Source: a virus. From it: a stretch of 30,469 nucleotides of DNA. Location: IMG/VR virus record IMGVR_UViG_3300043468_002023, positions 1 to 30,469 of that record; one strand, written 5' to 3'. How positions within the stretch are numbered: the first letter of the stretch is position 1; every line of letters starts with the position of its first letter. A program made the translations under genes and the position numbers. Of this stretch, positions 8,164 to 16,157 are shown piece by piece. The notes under the pieces were generated by a model. It had not been told where the DNA came from. It made no database searches and saw nothing but the letters and a program-made list of their open reading frames with translations.

Positions 8164-8732
8164 TGTACACAAGCAACGCCACAATAATCAAAGAAAATTG
8201 GACACGCACACGTCCAAGTACGGTCAATTTCCTTAGACCGAATAGTTTTCTATTCAGCATCAAAGATTTGCCCAATACCAATTTTACATGTCAGAGTGCT
8301 AACCTACCGGCCTTGAATTTAGGCTTTGCAGTTCAATCGACACCTTTTACGGACTTGCCTAGAATAGGCGATAAGATAAATTTTGGAGAATTTACTGTTC
8401 GTTTCATCATAACCGAAGACATGGGCAATTATCTTGAGCTCTATCGTTGGCTCATAGCTCTTGGTTTTCCCTATGACTTCAACCAATTTGGTAGTTTTGT
8501 TCAATCGCGTCGCGACATCTTCCCATTCAATACTGGTGATGGTGGAGCCTATAGTGACGGTACTTTGACCATACTAAATAGTAGTAACCTACCACAGACC
8601 AGAATTTTGTTCAGGGATTTATTCCCTATTAGCCTAGAAGCACTTGACTTCGATGTCACAGGTGCTACACTAGAGTATTTTACTGCCATTGCATCATTCA
8701 AATATAAGTATTTTGATGTAGAGGTTCTTTAG
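8163..8732 (+). CDS. Tail-tube-fold virion protein (gp3/gp54-like position)
   Basis: This 189-residue protein has the strand pattern of T4-like tail-tube relatives: an N-terminal FLFSIKDLP strand, CQSANLPALNL, PRIGDKINFGEFTVRFIITEDM around residues 65-90, a helix on YLELYRWLIAL, and a final strand pair ATLEYFTAIASFKYKYFDVEV. It resembles the region of gp19 that forms the tube but is distinct from the gp19 at 1179. Between gp23 and uvsY, marine T4-like phages carry a tail-completion gene, so a tail terminator (gp3) or baseplate tube initiator (gp54) role is plausible. The fold family is fairly sure; the specific role is not. It starts at the ATG that overlaps the methyltransferase stop. Confidence 0.65.
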   Translation: MYTSNATIIKENWTRTRPSTVNFLRPNSFLFSIKDLPNTNFTCQSANLPALNLGFAVQSTPFTDLPRIGDKINFGEFTVRFIITEDMGNYLELYRWLIALGFPYDFNQFGSFVQSRRDIFPFNTGDGGAYSDGTLTILNSSNLPQTRILFRDLFPISLEALDFDVTGATLEYFTAIASFKYKYFDVEVL

Positions 8733-8754
8733 TTATTTTTGAATTGGAGATATT

Positions 8755-9678
8755 ATGTCTGATCAAGTTCCTACCTCTGTCCCGCCAGTAGAGGTAAGTA
8801 GTTTCCCACCAGGTTTTACGCCTGAAGAATTCAAACAAGCCACACCACAACTCCCCCCGGCCCCAGGTCAAAATACCATTCAGGTCAATATTGGTGATCT
8901 ACAGAAAGAGCGTATCTTCGTAGCAACTCCTTGTTATGGTGGTGCTTTGACCGAACCCTACTTCCGTAGTACGGTAAAATTGTTGACTTTCTGCAATCAA
9001 CATAAAATTCCCCTGGCTTTTGGTACCATTGCCAACGAGAGTCTGGTGACTCGTGCTCGTAATGTTTTGGTTGCATATTTCCTGCAGTCTAACTTTACCA
9101 AGCTCTTGTTCATTGATGCTGATATCGAATATCAGATCGAAGATGTCATCAAGCTCATGTATCACGACAAAGATATTGTTGTTGGTGCCTATCCCAAGAA
9201 AGGCGTCAACTGGCAGCGCATCAAGGAAGCTGTATCAGACCAGAAAGATGTACGGCACGATGATCGTCAAATTGCTGCTTTTGGTTCGGATTATGCCATC
9301 AACTTTCAGTTTGTAAATCGTGATCTTAAACAGATTGCCATTGAGCGTGGACTCATTAAATTGCATGATGCTGGAACAGGTTTCATGATGATCAAACGTA
9401 CAGCCATTGACAAGATGATAGCTGCATATCCTGAACTCAAATACAACAACGACCTCAACATCGGTCAGGATTTGAATGACATGTTCTATGCGTTGTTCGA
9501 TACCATGATTGATCCCAAGGATCGCCGTTATCTGAGTGAGGACTATACATTCTGTCGTCGTTGGCAGAGCATGGGTGGTGATATTTGGTTGGATCCTAGC
9601 ATCAGTCTTAACCATTATGGCAGCTTCTGCTTCCAGGGCAATCCTGCTCAGATCATTAACTTTGGTCCGCAGTCATAA
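8755..9678 (+). CDS. Glycosyltransferase, GT-A fold
   Basis: This 307-residue protein starts at an ATG after TTGGAGATATT. The first ~45 residues are Pro/Gln-rich and probably disordered. The catalytic domain begins at ERIFVATPCYGG (~52). It has a conserved RARN motif (~100-103), the metal-binding DxD-type motif in LLFIDADIEYQ (DADIE at 121-125), then DIVVGAYPKKG, and an acceptor-side segment LSEDYTFCRRW near residue 263. This is the phage group of GT-A transferases related to GT2. The sugar donor and acceptor cannot be read from sequence; virion or DNA glycosylation are options. It is placed between tail-type and recombination genes. Confidence 0.78.
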   Translation: MSDQVPTSVPPVEVSSFPPGFTPEEFKQATPQLPPAPGQNTIQVNIGDLQKERIFVATPCYGGALTEPYFRSTVKLLTFCNQHKIPLAFGTIANESLVTRARNVLVAYFLQSNFTKLLFIDADIEYQIEDVIKLMYHDKDIVVGAYPKKGVNWQRIKEAVSDQKDVRHDDRQIAAFGSDYAINFQFVNRDLKQIAIERGLIKLHDAGTGFMMIKRTAIDKMIAAYPELKYNNDLNIGQDLNDMFYALFDTMIDPKDRRYLSEDYTFCRRWQSMGGDIWLDPSISLNHYGSFCFQGNPAQIINFGPQS

Positions 9679-9693
9679 TTTTGCTTTTTTGTT

Positions 9694-10134
9694 ATGAAAC
9701 TCAGTGAACTCCAGGATGCCTGGTCCCAAGATAGTCGCATTGACGAAACCAATTTAGGTCGCGAAGCAGTTCGTACACCACAACTGCATGCCAAGTACCT
9801 AAATTGGCTGGGCAGCGCCAGGCTCAATCTCCGCAAAGCCGAAAGTGACTACCTAAATCTTCGTAGAAAAAAGTATAAGTATTACAGAGGTGAAATGACT
9901 CGTGAAGAGCTGGCTGCCGAAGAATGGCAGCAGTTTCAGGGCAACAAACCGCTCAAGAACGAAATGGATGAGATCCTAACCACCGATGCCGATCTCATTG
10001 CTCTGGAAGACAAGGTAGAATATTTTAAAACTGTTCTGAATCAACTAGAACAAATTGTGCGCAGCATCAACAGTCGAACCTGGGACGTTAAAAACAGCAT
10101 AGAATGGCATAAGTTTACCAATGGCATGATCTAA
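9694..10134 (+). CDS. uvsY: UvsY recombination mediator
   Basis: UvsY loads the UvsX recombinase onto single-stranded DNA coated by gp32, starting recombination-dependent replication. It has 146 residues, near T4 UvsY (137). It is wholly helical and charged, with the signature C-terminal segment on EQIVRSINSRTWDVKNSIEW followed by KFTNGMI. The gene directly precedes uvsW with a one-base overlap (TAATG), the conserved T4 pairing. No upstream promoter is evident; a run of T residues lies just before the ATG. uvsX is not in this window. Confidence 0.93.
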   Translation: MKLSELQDAWSQDSRIDETNLGREAVRTPQLHAKYLNWLGSARLNLRKAESDYLNLRRKKYKYYRGEMTREELAAEEWQQFQGNKPLKNEMDEILTTDADLIALEDKVEYFKTVLNQLEQIVRSINSRTWDVKNSIEWHKFTNGMI

Positions 10135-11612
10135 TGATTCGAGTTCGACAAAAAGACGCAGTCTACATACAAATCGATACAGACCCAGGCATTAGCCAAG
10201 AGCTAAATGATCATTTCAGTTTCGAAGTACCTGGAGCAAAATTTCATCCCCTGTACAAGTCCAGAATGTGGGATGGACGTGTTCGATTGTTTAGTATGTT
10301 TACTCGCGAGCTTTATGTGGGTCTTCTGCCCTATGTCAGAAAATTCTGCAAGGAAAGAGACTATGAACTCGATGAATCCGAACTTATTATTCCAACAGAC
10401 GCTCCTAGTCGTGAAGAAGTTGAAGAATTTTGTCGTGGCCTAAATCTTGGTTCCCGTGGATCCACTCTGGACATACGAGACTATCAGATCGATGCAGTGT
10501 GGATGGCTCTTAGTGAAGGTCGGAAACTCTTGCTCAGTCCTACAGGGTCGGGCAAGAGTCTGATCATCTATAGTCTGATGCGTTGGAATCTAGAACGTAA
10601 TCGCAATCAACTTATCATTGTTCCAACTACCAGTCTGGTAGAACAGTTATTTGCTGACTTTCAGGACTATAGTTGCCTGAACAATTTCAAAGTTCCAGAT
10701 CATGTCTATAGAATCTATGCTGGACATGAACGTTCTAATCTTTATCCTGTGGTGATCAGTACCTGGCAGAGCCTCTACAAATTACCCAAGGCATTCTTTG
10801 CACCCTTCCATTGTGTGTATGGTGATGAGGCGCATTTATTCAAAGCCAAAAGCCTTAGCAACATCATGCACAAGTGTGTGAATGCCCACCATAGATTTGG
10901 TACTACGGGTACATTGGATGGTTCTAAAACTCATAAACTGGTGCTAGAAGGTTTGTTCAATCCAGTCTATAAGGTCACCACCACCAAAAAGCTCATGGAC
11001 AACCAACAGTTGGCTGAGCTAAAAATCTACAACATCATTCTAGAATATCCCGATGACGTTCGAAAGGCTGTCAAAGACCACAGCTATCAGGAAGAAATGG
11101 ATTTCATAGTCCAACACGAACGTCGTAATCGGTTTATTCGTAACCTGGCTCTGGATCAAAAGGGCAATACTCTGGTATTGTTTCAGTTCGTAGAAAAACA
11201 TGGCAACATACTCTATGACATGATTGCAGGCAAGGCCGATGCCAACCGTATGATAAAATTTGTCTATGGTGGTACCGAAACCGAACAAAGAGAACAGGTA
11301 CGGCAATTGACAGAAACTGCGTCGGATGCCATAATAGTAGCAAGTTTTGGGACCTTTAGCACGGGAATAAATATTCGTAACCTGCATAATATTATCTTTG
11401 CCAGCCCTAGCAAGAGTCGTATCCGAAACCTCCAGAGCATTGGTCGTGGTCTGAGAACCAGTGAGAGCAAGACCAGTTGCAACCTATATGACATCGCCGA
11501 CGACCTAAGTTGGAAGTCTCGTAAAAACTATACATTATTACATATGATTGAACGAATTCGCATATACAACGAAGAATCCTTCGACTATAATCTAGTAAAG
11601 GTGCAACTATGA
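10134..11612 (+). CDS. uvsW: UvsW DNA helicase (superfamily 2)
   Basis: UvsW unwinds branched DNA, R-loops and stalled forks, and helps shift T4 from origin- to recombination-dependent replication. It has 492 residues, near T4 UvsW (503). Motifs in order: RDYQ (115-118, Q-motif-like), Walker A SPTGSGKS (135-142), Ia region IIVPTTSLVEQ, DEAH (231-234), motif III TTGTLDG (~256), then in the second RecA domain NTLVLFQF, and motif VI QSIGRGLRT (~446-454). The N-terminal ~90 residues carry the small UvsW-specific domain. It overlaps the next gene by four nt (ATGA). Confidence 0.95.
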   Translation: MIRVRQKDAVYIQIDTDPGISQELNDHFSFEVPGAKFHPLYKSRMWDGRVRLFSMFTRELYVGLLPYVRKFCKERDYELDESELIIPTDAPSREEVEEFCRGLNLGSRGSTLDIRDYQIDAVWMALSEGRKLLLSPTGSGKSLIIYSLMRWNLERNRNQLIIVPTTSLVEQLFADFQDYSCLNNFKVPDHVYRIYAGHERSNLYPVVISTWQSLYKLPKAFFAPFHCVYGDEAHLFKAKSLSNIMHKCVNAHHRFGTTGTLDGSKTHKLVLEGLFNPVYKVTTTKKLMDNQQLAELKIYNIILEYPDDVRKAVKDHSYQEEMDFIVQHERRNRFIRNLALDQKGNTLVLFQFVEKHGNILYDMIAGKADANRMIKFVYGGTETEQREQVRQLTETASDAIIVASFGTFSTGINIRNLHNIIFASPSKSRIRNLQSIGRGLRTSESKTSCNLYDIADDLSWKSRKNYTLLHMIERIRIYNEESFDYNLVKVQL

Positions 11613-12073
11613 CACAACCATCATCGTTGTTCTGCAAATACATCAAATTCTCCAATGGCGACAACATTGTGTGTCTGACCGATGATAACTGCGATGATCT
11701 TGGAAATTTACGCAGCATCGTAGTCATGGAACCCATGAGCGTTGTTCCCATACGCATACCTAGATTTGGTAAACTCATGGAAACCTATGTATTGCATCCC
11801 TGGTTGCCCTTGACTGATGAGAAGGTAGTTGAAATAAGCACTGGCAGCATCATCAGTGCTGTTGAAGCTCGTAATTCTTTCAGGGAACAATACGAGCAAT
11901 TCATAGAACAACAAAACCAATCTCCGGACATTGAAGAAAATCAAGAACTTGAAATCGAAGAAGACCTATCACGCGCACAAGAACTTTTGAAAACACTTGC
12001 CACAACCGAACACGAGGAAGATGATGACAACGACGACGGACACTGGAATCCAACCAGTAGAACCCTCCACTAA
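11609..12073 (+). CDS. Unknown protein with beta-rich N-terminus and acidic tail
   Basis: This 154-residue protein is not firmly recognised. The N-terminal ~85 residues have strands of an Sm-like small barrel type (CKYIKFSNGDNIVCLTDD, then RSIVVMEPMSVVPI, then MHETY-like PWLPLTDE). The C-terminal ~60 residues are Glu/Gln/Asp-rich and probably disordered. Proteins of this look occur next to uvsW and gp55 in marine T4-like phages, always without known function. It is translationally coupled to uvsW by ATGA, and its 3' end overlaps the start of gp55 by ~50 nt in another frame. A role with replication or late transcription is only a guess from context. Confidence 0.6.
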   Translation: MTQPSSLFCKYIKFSNGDNIVCLTDDNCDDLGNLRSIVVMEPMSVVPIRIPRFGKLMETYVLHPWLPLTDEKVVEISTGSIISAVEARNSFREQYEQFIEQQNQSPDIEENQELEIEEDLSRAQELLKTLATTEHEEDDDNDDGHWNPTSRTLH

Positions 12074-12614
12074 AAAAGCCAATGCACATTATGTTGACAA
12101 CAAGAAATTCTATGATGCTCTTGTTGACTACAGAAACCAAGTCATAGCTGCATTGAGCGAAGGGCGTGAAAAACCTCAGATTAGCAATTACCTAGGCGAT
12201 TGTTTCATAAAGATTGCCACGCATTTGAGCTACAAGGCAAACTTCATTAACTATACCTTTAAAGATGACATGATCAGCGACGGCATAGAAAATTGTCTGG
12301 CGGCTGCTGATAAATTTGATCCCACAAAAAGCACCAATCCTTTTGCCTATTATACGCAGATCGTTTACTTTGCCTTTATTCGAAGAATTCAGAAGGAAAA
12401 GAAACAGCAAGCCACCAAATACAAGATCATAGAAAATCTGGATCTAGAAGATCTTTTGAACAACGAAACTGATTTAAATGAATTCAATAACCAGTTTCTT
12501 GACTACATGAAGAAACAATTGGATCAGGTAGACATTGAAAAGCGCATCATCAAGAAACCAAAAAATAATGTTTTGGCAGAAGAAATAGATACACCCATTG
12601 ACAACGACAACTAA
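12024..12614 (+). CDS. 55: Late transcription sigma factor gp55
   Basis: gp55 is a minimal sigma70-family factor that directs host RNA polymerase to TATAAATA late promoters, usually with the sliding clamp gp45 and gp33. About 196 residues from the chosen start (T4: 185). Two consecutive ATG codons lie at 12021 and 12024. I prefer the second because GAGGA (12014-12018) then has five-nt spacing; an upstream TTG at 11997 is unlikely. The family region-2-like core reads DGIENCLAAADKFDPTKSTN, then PFAYYTQIVYFAFIRRIQKE, which contacts the beta' coiled coil and -10 element. Perfect TATAAATA elements at 4863 and 7475 fit its presence. Confidence 0.93.
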   Translation: MTTTTDTGIQPVEPSTKKANAHYVDNKKFYDALVDYRNQVIAALSEGREKPQISNYLGDCFIKIATHLSYKANFINYTFKDDMISDGIENCLAAADKFDPTKSTNPFAYYTQIVYFAFIRRIQKEKKQQATKYKIIENLDLEDLLNNETDLNEFNNQFLDYMKKQLDQVDIEKRIIKKPKNNVLAEEIDTPIDNDN

Positions 12615-12617
12615 ATA
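12610..12617 (+). promoter_or_regulatory. Weak late-promoter-like element before queE
   Basis: ACTAAATA matches TATAAATA at 6 of 8 positions. It ends 32 nt before the queE start, the same range as the stronger candidates. It overlaps the gp55 stop codon. A chance match is quite possible. Confidence 0.25.
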
Positions 12618-12636
12618 TACTACAATTCAGTATATT
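12614..12636 (+). promoter_or_regulatory. Hairpin directly before the queE ribosome site
   Basis: AATATACT (12614-12621) and AGTATATT (12629-12636) form a perfect 8-bp stem with a seven-base loop (ACAATTC). The stem ends one base before AGGAGATATAT, the queE ribosome site. It has no T-tract, so it is not a terminator. It could stabilise the mRNA 5' end or bind a regulator; no known riboswitch (for example preQ1) is recognised. Confidence 0.4.
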
Positions 12637-12649
12637 CAGGAGATATATT

Positions 12650-13495
12650 ATGAGCAAGATTAAAATATCAGAATTATTCTATAGCATTCAAGGTGAAGGT
12701 CGATTCATGGGTGTGCCCAGTGTGTTCTTGAGAACCTTTGGATGTAATTTTACCTGTGATGGCTTTGGCATGCCCCGAGGAGAAAAAAGTGACGAGCGAG
12801 AAATCATTGCACAACATGCGGATCAGTACAAAAATTATAAATCTTTGCCTCTGGTTACTACAGGTTGTGATAGTTACGCTAGTTGGGATGTTAGGTTCAA
12901 GCATCTTAGCCCTGTTGTGTCTGTTGATGTTATTGTTGATGCCATTCTACATATGCTACCTCATGGCAAGTGGACAAGTGAGCATCTCGTTATTACAGGA
13001 GGAGAACCACTGCTTGGGTGGCAAAGGTCGTATCCTGATCTCCTCTCGCACCCCGATATGGTCAATCTTCAAGAACTCACATTCGAGACCAACGGAACCC
13101 AAAAACTAGAACCTAAATTTTCTGAATATCTCAAGACTCATTGGCGCAAGGGCTGGGATCGACTTACTTTCAGTGTGAGTCCCAAACTAAGTGTCAGTGG
13201 TGAGAAATGGTCGGATGCCATCAAGCCCGAAATAATCATGCAGTATCAGGAACATGGGTTTGTATATCTGAAGTTTGTTGTAGCCACCGAAGATGATGTC
13301 GCCGAAGCATCCCAGGCAGTTCAGGAATATGTTGATGCAGGGTTTACGGGTCCTGTGTACCTCATGCCCGTAGGTGGTGTTGAATCAGTTTATGCCATGA
13401 ACAATAAAAATGTCGCGCTCATGGCCATGAAGAAAGGCTGGCGATATTCAGACAGACTTCAGGTGCCATTGTTTAAGAATGAATGGGGTACCTGA
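12650..13495 (+). CDS. queE: 7-carboxy-7-deazaguanine synthase (QueE family, radical SAM)
   Basis: QueE converts 6-carboxy-tetrahydropterin to 7-carboxy-7-deazaguanine using SAM and a 4Fe-4S cluster. The 281-residue protein has the family start ISELFYSIQGEGRFMGVPSV, then the cysteine motif RTFGCNFTC (C32, C36). The third cluster cysteine, normally two residues after the second, is instead probably C73 in TTGCDSYASW, so ~36 residues are inserted within the CxxxCxxC loop. TGGEPLLG (116-123) is the SAM-binding GGEP motif. ELTFETNGTQ follows. It is the first gene of the 7-deazaguanine cluster, preceded by AGGAGATATATT and a hairpin. The stop overlaps the next small gene (TGATG). Confidence 0.9.
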   Translation: MSKIKISELFYSIQGEGRFMGVPSVFLRTFGCNFTCDGFGMPRGEKSDEREIIAQHADQYKNYKSLPLVTTGCDSYASWDVRFKHLSPVVSVDVIVDAILHMLPHGKWTSEHLVITGGEPLLGWQRSYPDLLSHPDMVNLQELTFETNGTQKLEPKFSEYLKTHWRKGWDRLTFSVSPKLSVSGEKWSDAIKPEIIMQYQEHGFVYLKFVVATEDDVAEASQAVQEYVDAGFTGPVYLMPVGGVESVYAMNNKNVALMAMKKGWRYSDRLQVPLFKNEWGT

Positions 13496-13632
13496 TGCAA
13501 CGTTTTCCGAGTTACTGTTGCCAAAAGTGTGGAGAACATATAGGTTGGTTAGGCAGATTTTTTAACGCTCTTTTACCCGGGTGGCACAAGTGTCCACCAA
13601 CTGAAAGAGATTCAAACAATTGGGGTATTTAA
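13495..13632 (+). CDS. Small Cys-rich protein (45 residues, zinc-ribbon-like)
   Basis: This short frame fills the queE-folE gap. Its ATG overlaps the queE stop and its TAA overlaps the folE ATG, so it is coupled on both sides. It reads MQRFPSYCCQKCGEHIGWLG, then a hydrophobic basic middle (RFFNALLPGW), then HKC, and a Ser/Asn tail. Cysteines C8/C9, C12 and C33, with H31 nearby, could form a zinc-ribbon-like site (CxxCG then HxC), but a full four-ligand pattern is not certain. No function is assigned. The gapless coupling at both ends is the main argument that it is translated. Confidence 0.55.
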   Translation: MQRFPSYCCQKCGEHIGWLGRFFNALLPGWHKCPPTERDSNNWGI

Positions 13633-14366
13633 TGAGTAATAAACTAGTAGAACAAGCACCATATCATCCAGGCTACGAAGGTGCTGTGTTTGGTCGTCCC
13701 ATGAGTGAAGTCATCCGTGAACGCATTCAACAAGGGCAGGCAAGATTTTTCGCCAATGACAACATTTCTCCATTTATTCATGATGAAGAAGAAATCGATC
13801 GGTTGGTAGATGAAGTAGCCGATAAGTTTCAAGGCGTATTACGCAGTCTCATCATTGATACCAGCAACGATCATAACACGCAAGATACTGCACGTCGTGT
13901 AGCCAAGATGTTTGTTCGTGAAACATTCAGTGGTCGATATGCCAATCCACCCAAGGTAACTGCTTTTCCTAACGTAACAGAATACGATCAGCTTTATGTC
14001 ACAGGTCCTATCACTATTCGGAGCACTTGCGCGCATCATTTCCAAAATATTGTTGGCAGGGCTTATATTGGTGTTTTTCCTGGTCGCAATGTTATTGGGC
14101 TTAGTAAGTTTAATCGTATAACCGATTGGATTGCTAGCCGCCCACAGATCCAGGAAGAAATGACCGTACAGATTGCCGATGCCATTGAGCGCGAAACCGA
14201 AGCCGATGGTGTAGCAGTATTGATTCAAGCCGAGCATCATTGCATGACTCATCGTGGAGTCAAAGAGCATGAATCAGACATGACCACCAGTGTCATGCGT
14301 GGCAAGTTCCGTGACGACCATGCCCTCAAGCAGGAATTTTTCAGCATTGTTGGAAAGATGAAATGA
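13632..14366 (+). CDS. folE: GTP cyclohydrolase I (FolE)
   Basis: FolE converts GTP to 7,8-dihydroneopterin triphosphate, the first step to 7-deazaguanines and folates. I use the ATG at 13632 (244 residues), which overlaps the preceding stop; a TTG at 13620 is less likely. Zinc ligands are visible as C133 and H136 in STCAHHF and C204 in EHHCMTHRG, as in the family (Cys-xx-His plus Cys). TTSVMRGKF near residue 218 is the conserved C-terminal GTP-binding segment. The N-terminal ~60 residues are extra and divergent. With QueE, QueD and DpdA nearby, it most likely feeds base modification rather than folate. It overlaps the exonuclease gene by four nt (ATGA). Confidence 0.93.
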   Translation: MSNKLVEQAPYHPGYEGAVFGRPMSEVIRERIQQGQARFFANDNISPFIHDEEEIDRLVDEVADKFQGVLRSLIIDTSNDHNTQDTARRVAKMFVRETFSGRYANPPKVTAFPNVTEYDQLYVTGPITIRSTCAHHFQNIVGRAYIGVFPGRNVIGLSKFNRITDWIASRPQIQEEMTVQIADAIERETEADGVAVLIQAEHHCMTHRGVKEHESDMTTSVMRGKFRDDHALKQEFFSIVGKMK

Positions 14367-14866
14367 CGCAAGTCATGATTGACCTAGAAACGCTAAGTAC
14401 GCAATACAATGCCACCATACTTAGCATAGGCGCCGTAAAGTTCCAGGATCAAAGTATCCTGGATACTTTTTACGTAAACATAGATCCGGCTTCGTGCAAA
14501 CAAGCCGGTCTGCATGTGGAACGTAAGACCATAGAATGGTGGAGCAAGCAAAACGCCGAAGCCCGCAAAGCCATCATGAAGGACCAACGGTCATTGACAG
14601 ATGCGCTCAAAGCATTTAGAATCTGGTATGGTAGCCAAAGCGTACCAACCTGGGGCAACGGAGCAGCATTTGATCTGGTCATCATGACCAGCGCATTTCG
14701 CAGCATCGATACCGAACCTCCCTGGAAGCCCTGGGAAGAACGCTGCTACAGAACCATCAACGCCATTGTAAAGATACCGCAAGATGAACGGCAAGGAACA
14801 TACCATAATGCACTTGATGATGCTCTGCACCAGACACGTCATCTCATGAAGATTCTAGGAAGTTAA
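14363..14866 (+). CDS. DEDDh 3'-5' exonuclease (DexA/Rv2179c-like)
   Basis: This 167-residue protein is a stand-alone DnaQ-fold exonuclease. Acidic catalytic residues are visible: D7 and E9 in MIDLETL (Exo I), D104 in GNGAAFDL (Exo II) and H148 plus D152 in YHNALDDA (Exo III), giving the DEDDh class. It most resembles the T4 DexA / PF16473 group, which trims single-stranded DNA or RNA from 3' ends; the T4 enzyme is longer (227). It starts four nt inside folE. In this place it could degrade host nucleic acid to supply GTP and nucleotides, or process phage ends; context does not decide. Confidence 0.88.
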   Translation: MTQVMIDLETLSTQYNATILSIGAVKFQDQSILDTFYVNIDPASCKQAGLHVERKTIEWWSKQNAEARKAIMKDQRSLTDALKAFRIWYGSQSVPTWGNGAAFDLVIMTSAFRSIDTEPPWKPWEERCYRTINAIVKIPQDERQGTYHNALDDALHQTRHLMKILGS

Positions 14867-14867
14867 C

Positions 14868-16157
14868 ATGTACGAATACGTAGCCAGTGGTACCAGCTAT
14901 TTCAAGCTCATGTACCAGGAAAGTTATAGACGAGAGAATCTCGAAGTCTTTGAAAAGACCTTTGCCAGTCTCAATGGACAGCATAAGCACAACATCAGTC
15001 TATTGTACAATGCCTTTACGGAATCCAGGACCGGTCCACGCATCAGAGAAAACTATGGATCAATGATTCATAGTGTGCATGCAGACTCCGGTGGCTTGCA
15101 GGTCATCACTCTAGGCAAGCAGATTACCCCAGAGCTCAAAGAGCAGGTCTATGCCAATCAGGCTCTGAATTCCACCATTGCCATGTGCTTTGACATGATT
15201 CCAGTATCTACCCGAAGTGGCGATCGCAGTGGTCGATTGGATTTAGAAAATCGTTATTTTGATCATGACAAGCTGGAAGCCTGTGCACGTGAGACCGGAA
15301 AGAACCTAAGACGTCAGATTGACCATTTCGATGAGAAAAAGAGTCAGGCTCGCCCCATGCTCATTGCACAGGGCAACTGTTATGACACCTACATGCGTTG
15401 GGTGGACTATATTGTTCAAGAATTAACTCCCTATCACATAAGTCGCATCGGCGGCATAGCCATGGGAGCTGCGGCTCTGGGCAAAGGTCCTCTGGAGGAC
15501 ATCAAGCGAGCATTTTACTTTACCAAGTTGCCCATTGAACTACAGAGTCCGCACATGCACTTGTTGGGCGTGGGCAGTGTTTATAGACTGTTGCCCAACA
15601 TCATATTCTTTCAGAACGGACTATACGAAGGCGTTGAACTAAGCTATGACAGCACAACGCATACCAGCGGAGTAACGCAGGGTCGTTATTACTTGACTGG
15701 TGATAGAGTCATCAATGGCAAGTATCGTACCAGCGAATATCAGTTGTCGTTCACCAGAACCTTTGACGATAACTATAGAATCGTCTGGGAAGATATCTGC
15801 GCAATCTTTCCGTTCATGTCTCGTTACAGTCTCAACACCTTTTATGAAGTTCTTCAGATCAGCGCTCGTGATTACGAAGCCAAACATGGCAGCATAGATC
15901 CCAGCATTCAGATCTATATTGCCTATGTCAGTGCCTGCATCAAGAACTTCATGCGGCACGTAGAGCATGTTACTGAGAGTCGTGAAAATCTCATAGACTT
16001 TGCTCGCGGTGATGACAAGAATGCGTTTCATTTTCTATACGAAGTACAAAGCACCGATGATTTCAATCATTGGCTAAACAACATAGGCAAGACCATTGAT
16101 AGTGAACCCGTAGCTGTCTCACAATCAAGCGTCGATTTAATGGAGATGATGTCATGA
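14868..16157 (+). CDS. dpdA: DpdA-type DNA 7-deazaguanine transglycosylase (TGT paralogue)
   Basis: DpdA enzymes replace guanine in DNA with a 7-deazaguanine by base exchange; the tRNA-guanine transglycosylase is the RNA paralogue. It has 429 residues. TIM-barrel TGT motifs are visible: HADSGGLQ (D73 aligns with the general Asp of DSGGFQ in TGT), a GGIAMG loop at 195-200, MHLLGVGS at ~230, and SYDSTTHT with D261 at the nucleophile position. The Cys-x-Cys-xx-Cys zinc site of classical TGT is absent. Coupling with FolE, QueE, QueD and a YhhQ transporter makes DNA (not tRNA) modification the natural reading. The next gene overlaps by four nt. The family is fairly sure; the exact base inserted is unknown. 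Confidence 0.82.
   Translation: MYEYVASGTSYFKLMYQESYRRENLEVFEKTFASLNGQHKHNISLLYNAFTESRTGPRIRENYGSMIHSVHADSGGLQVITLGKQITPELKEQVYANQALNSTIAMCFDMIPVSTRSGDRSGRLDLENRYFDHDKLEACARETGKNLRRQIDHFDEKKSQARPMLIAQGNCYDTYMRWVDYIVQELTPYHISRIGGIAMGAAALGKGPLEDIKRAFYFTKLPIELQSPHMHLLGVGSVYRLLPNIIFFQNGLYEGVELSYDSTTHTSGVTQGRYYLTGDRVINGKYRTSEYQLSFTRTFDDNYRIVWEDICAIFPFMSRYSLNTFYEVLQISARDYEAKHGSIDPSIQIYIAYVSACIKNFMRHVEHVTESRENLIDFARGDDKNAFHFLYEVQSTDDFNHWLNNIGKTIDSEPVAVSQSSVDLMEMMS

Noticed and set aside
11366-11373. AATAAATA inside uvsW
   Set aside because: It is in coding sequence with no start codon within the usual distance; the nearest gene start is ~235 nt away.
11997-12023. TTG start giving a longer gp55
   Set aside because: An ATG with a well-placed GAGGA lies just downstream, and the added residues do not resemble the family.
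12836-12843. TATAAATC inside queE
   Set aside because: Coding sequence with no gene start downstream within range.
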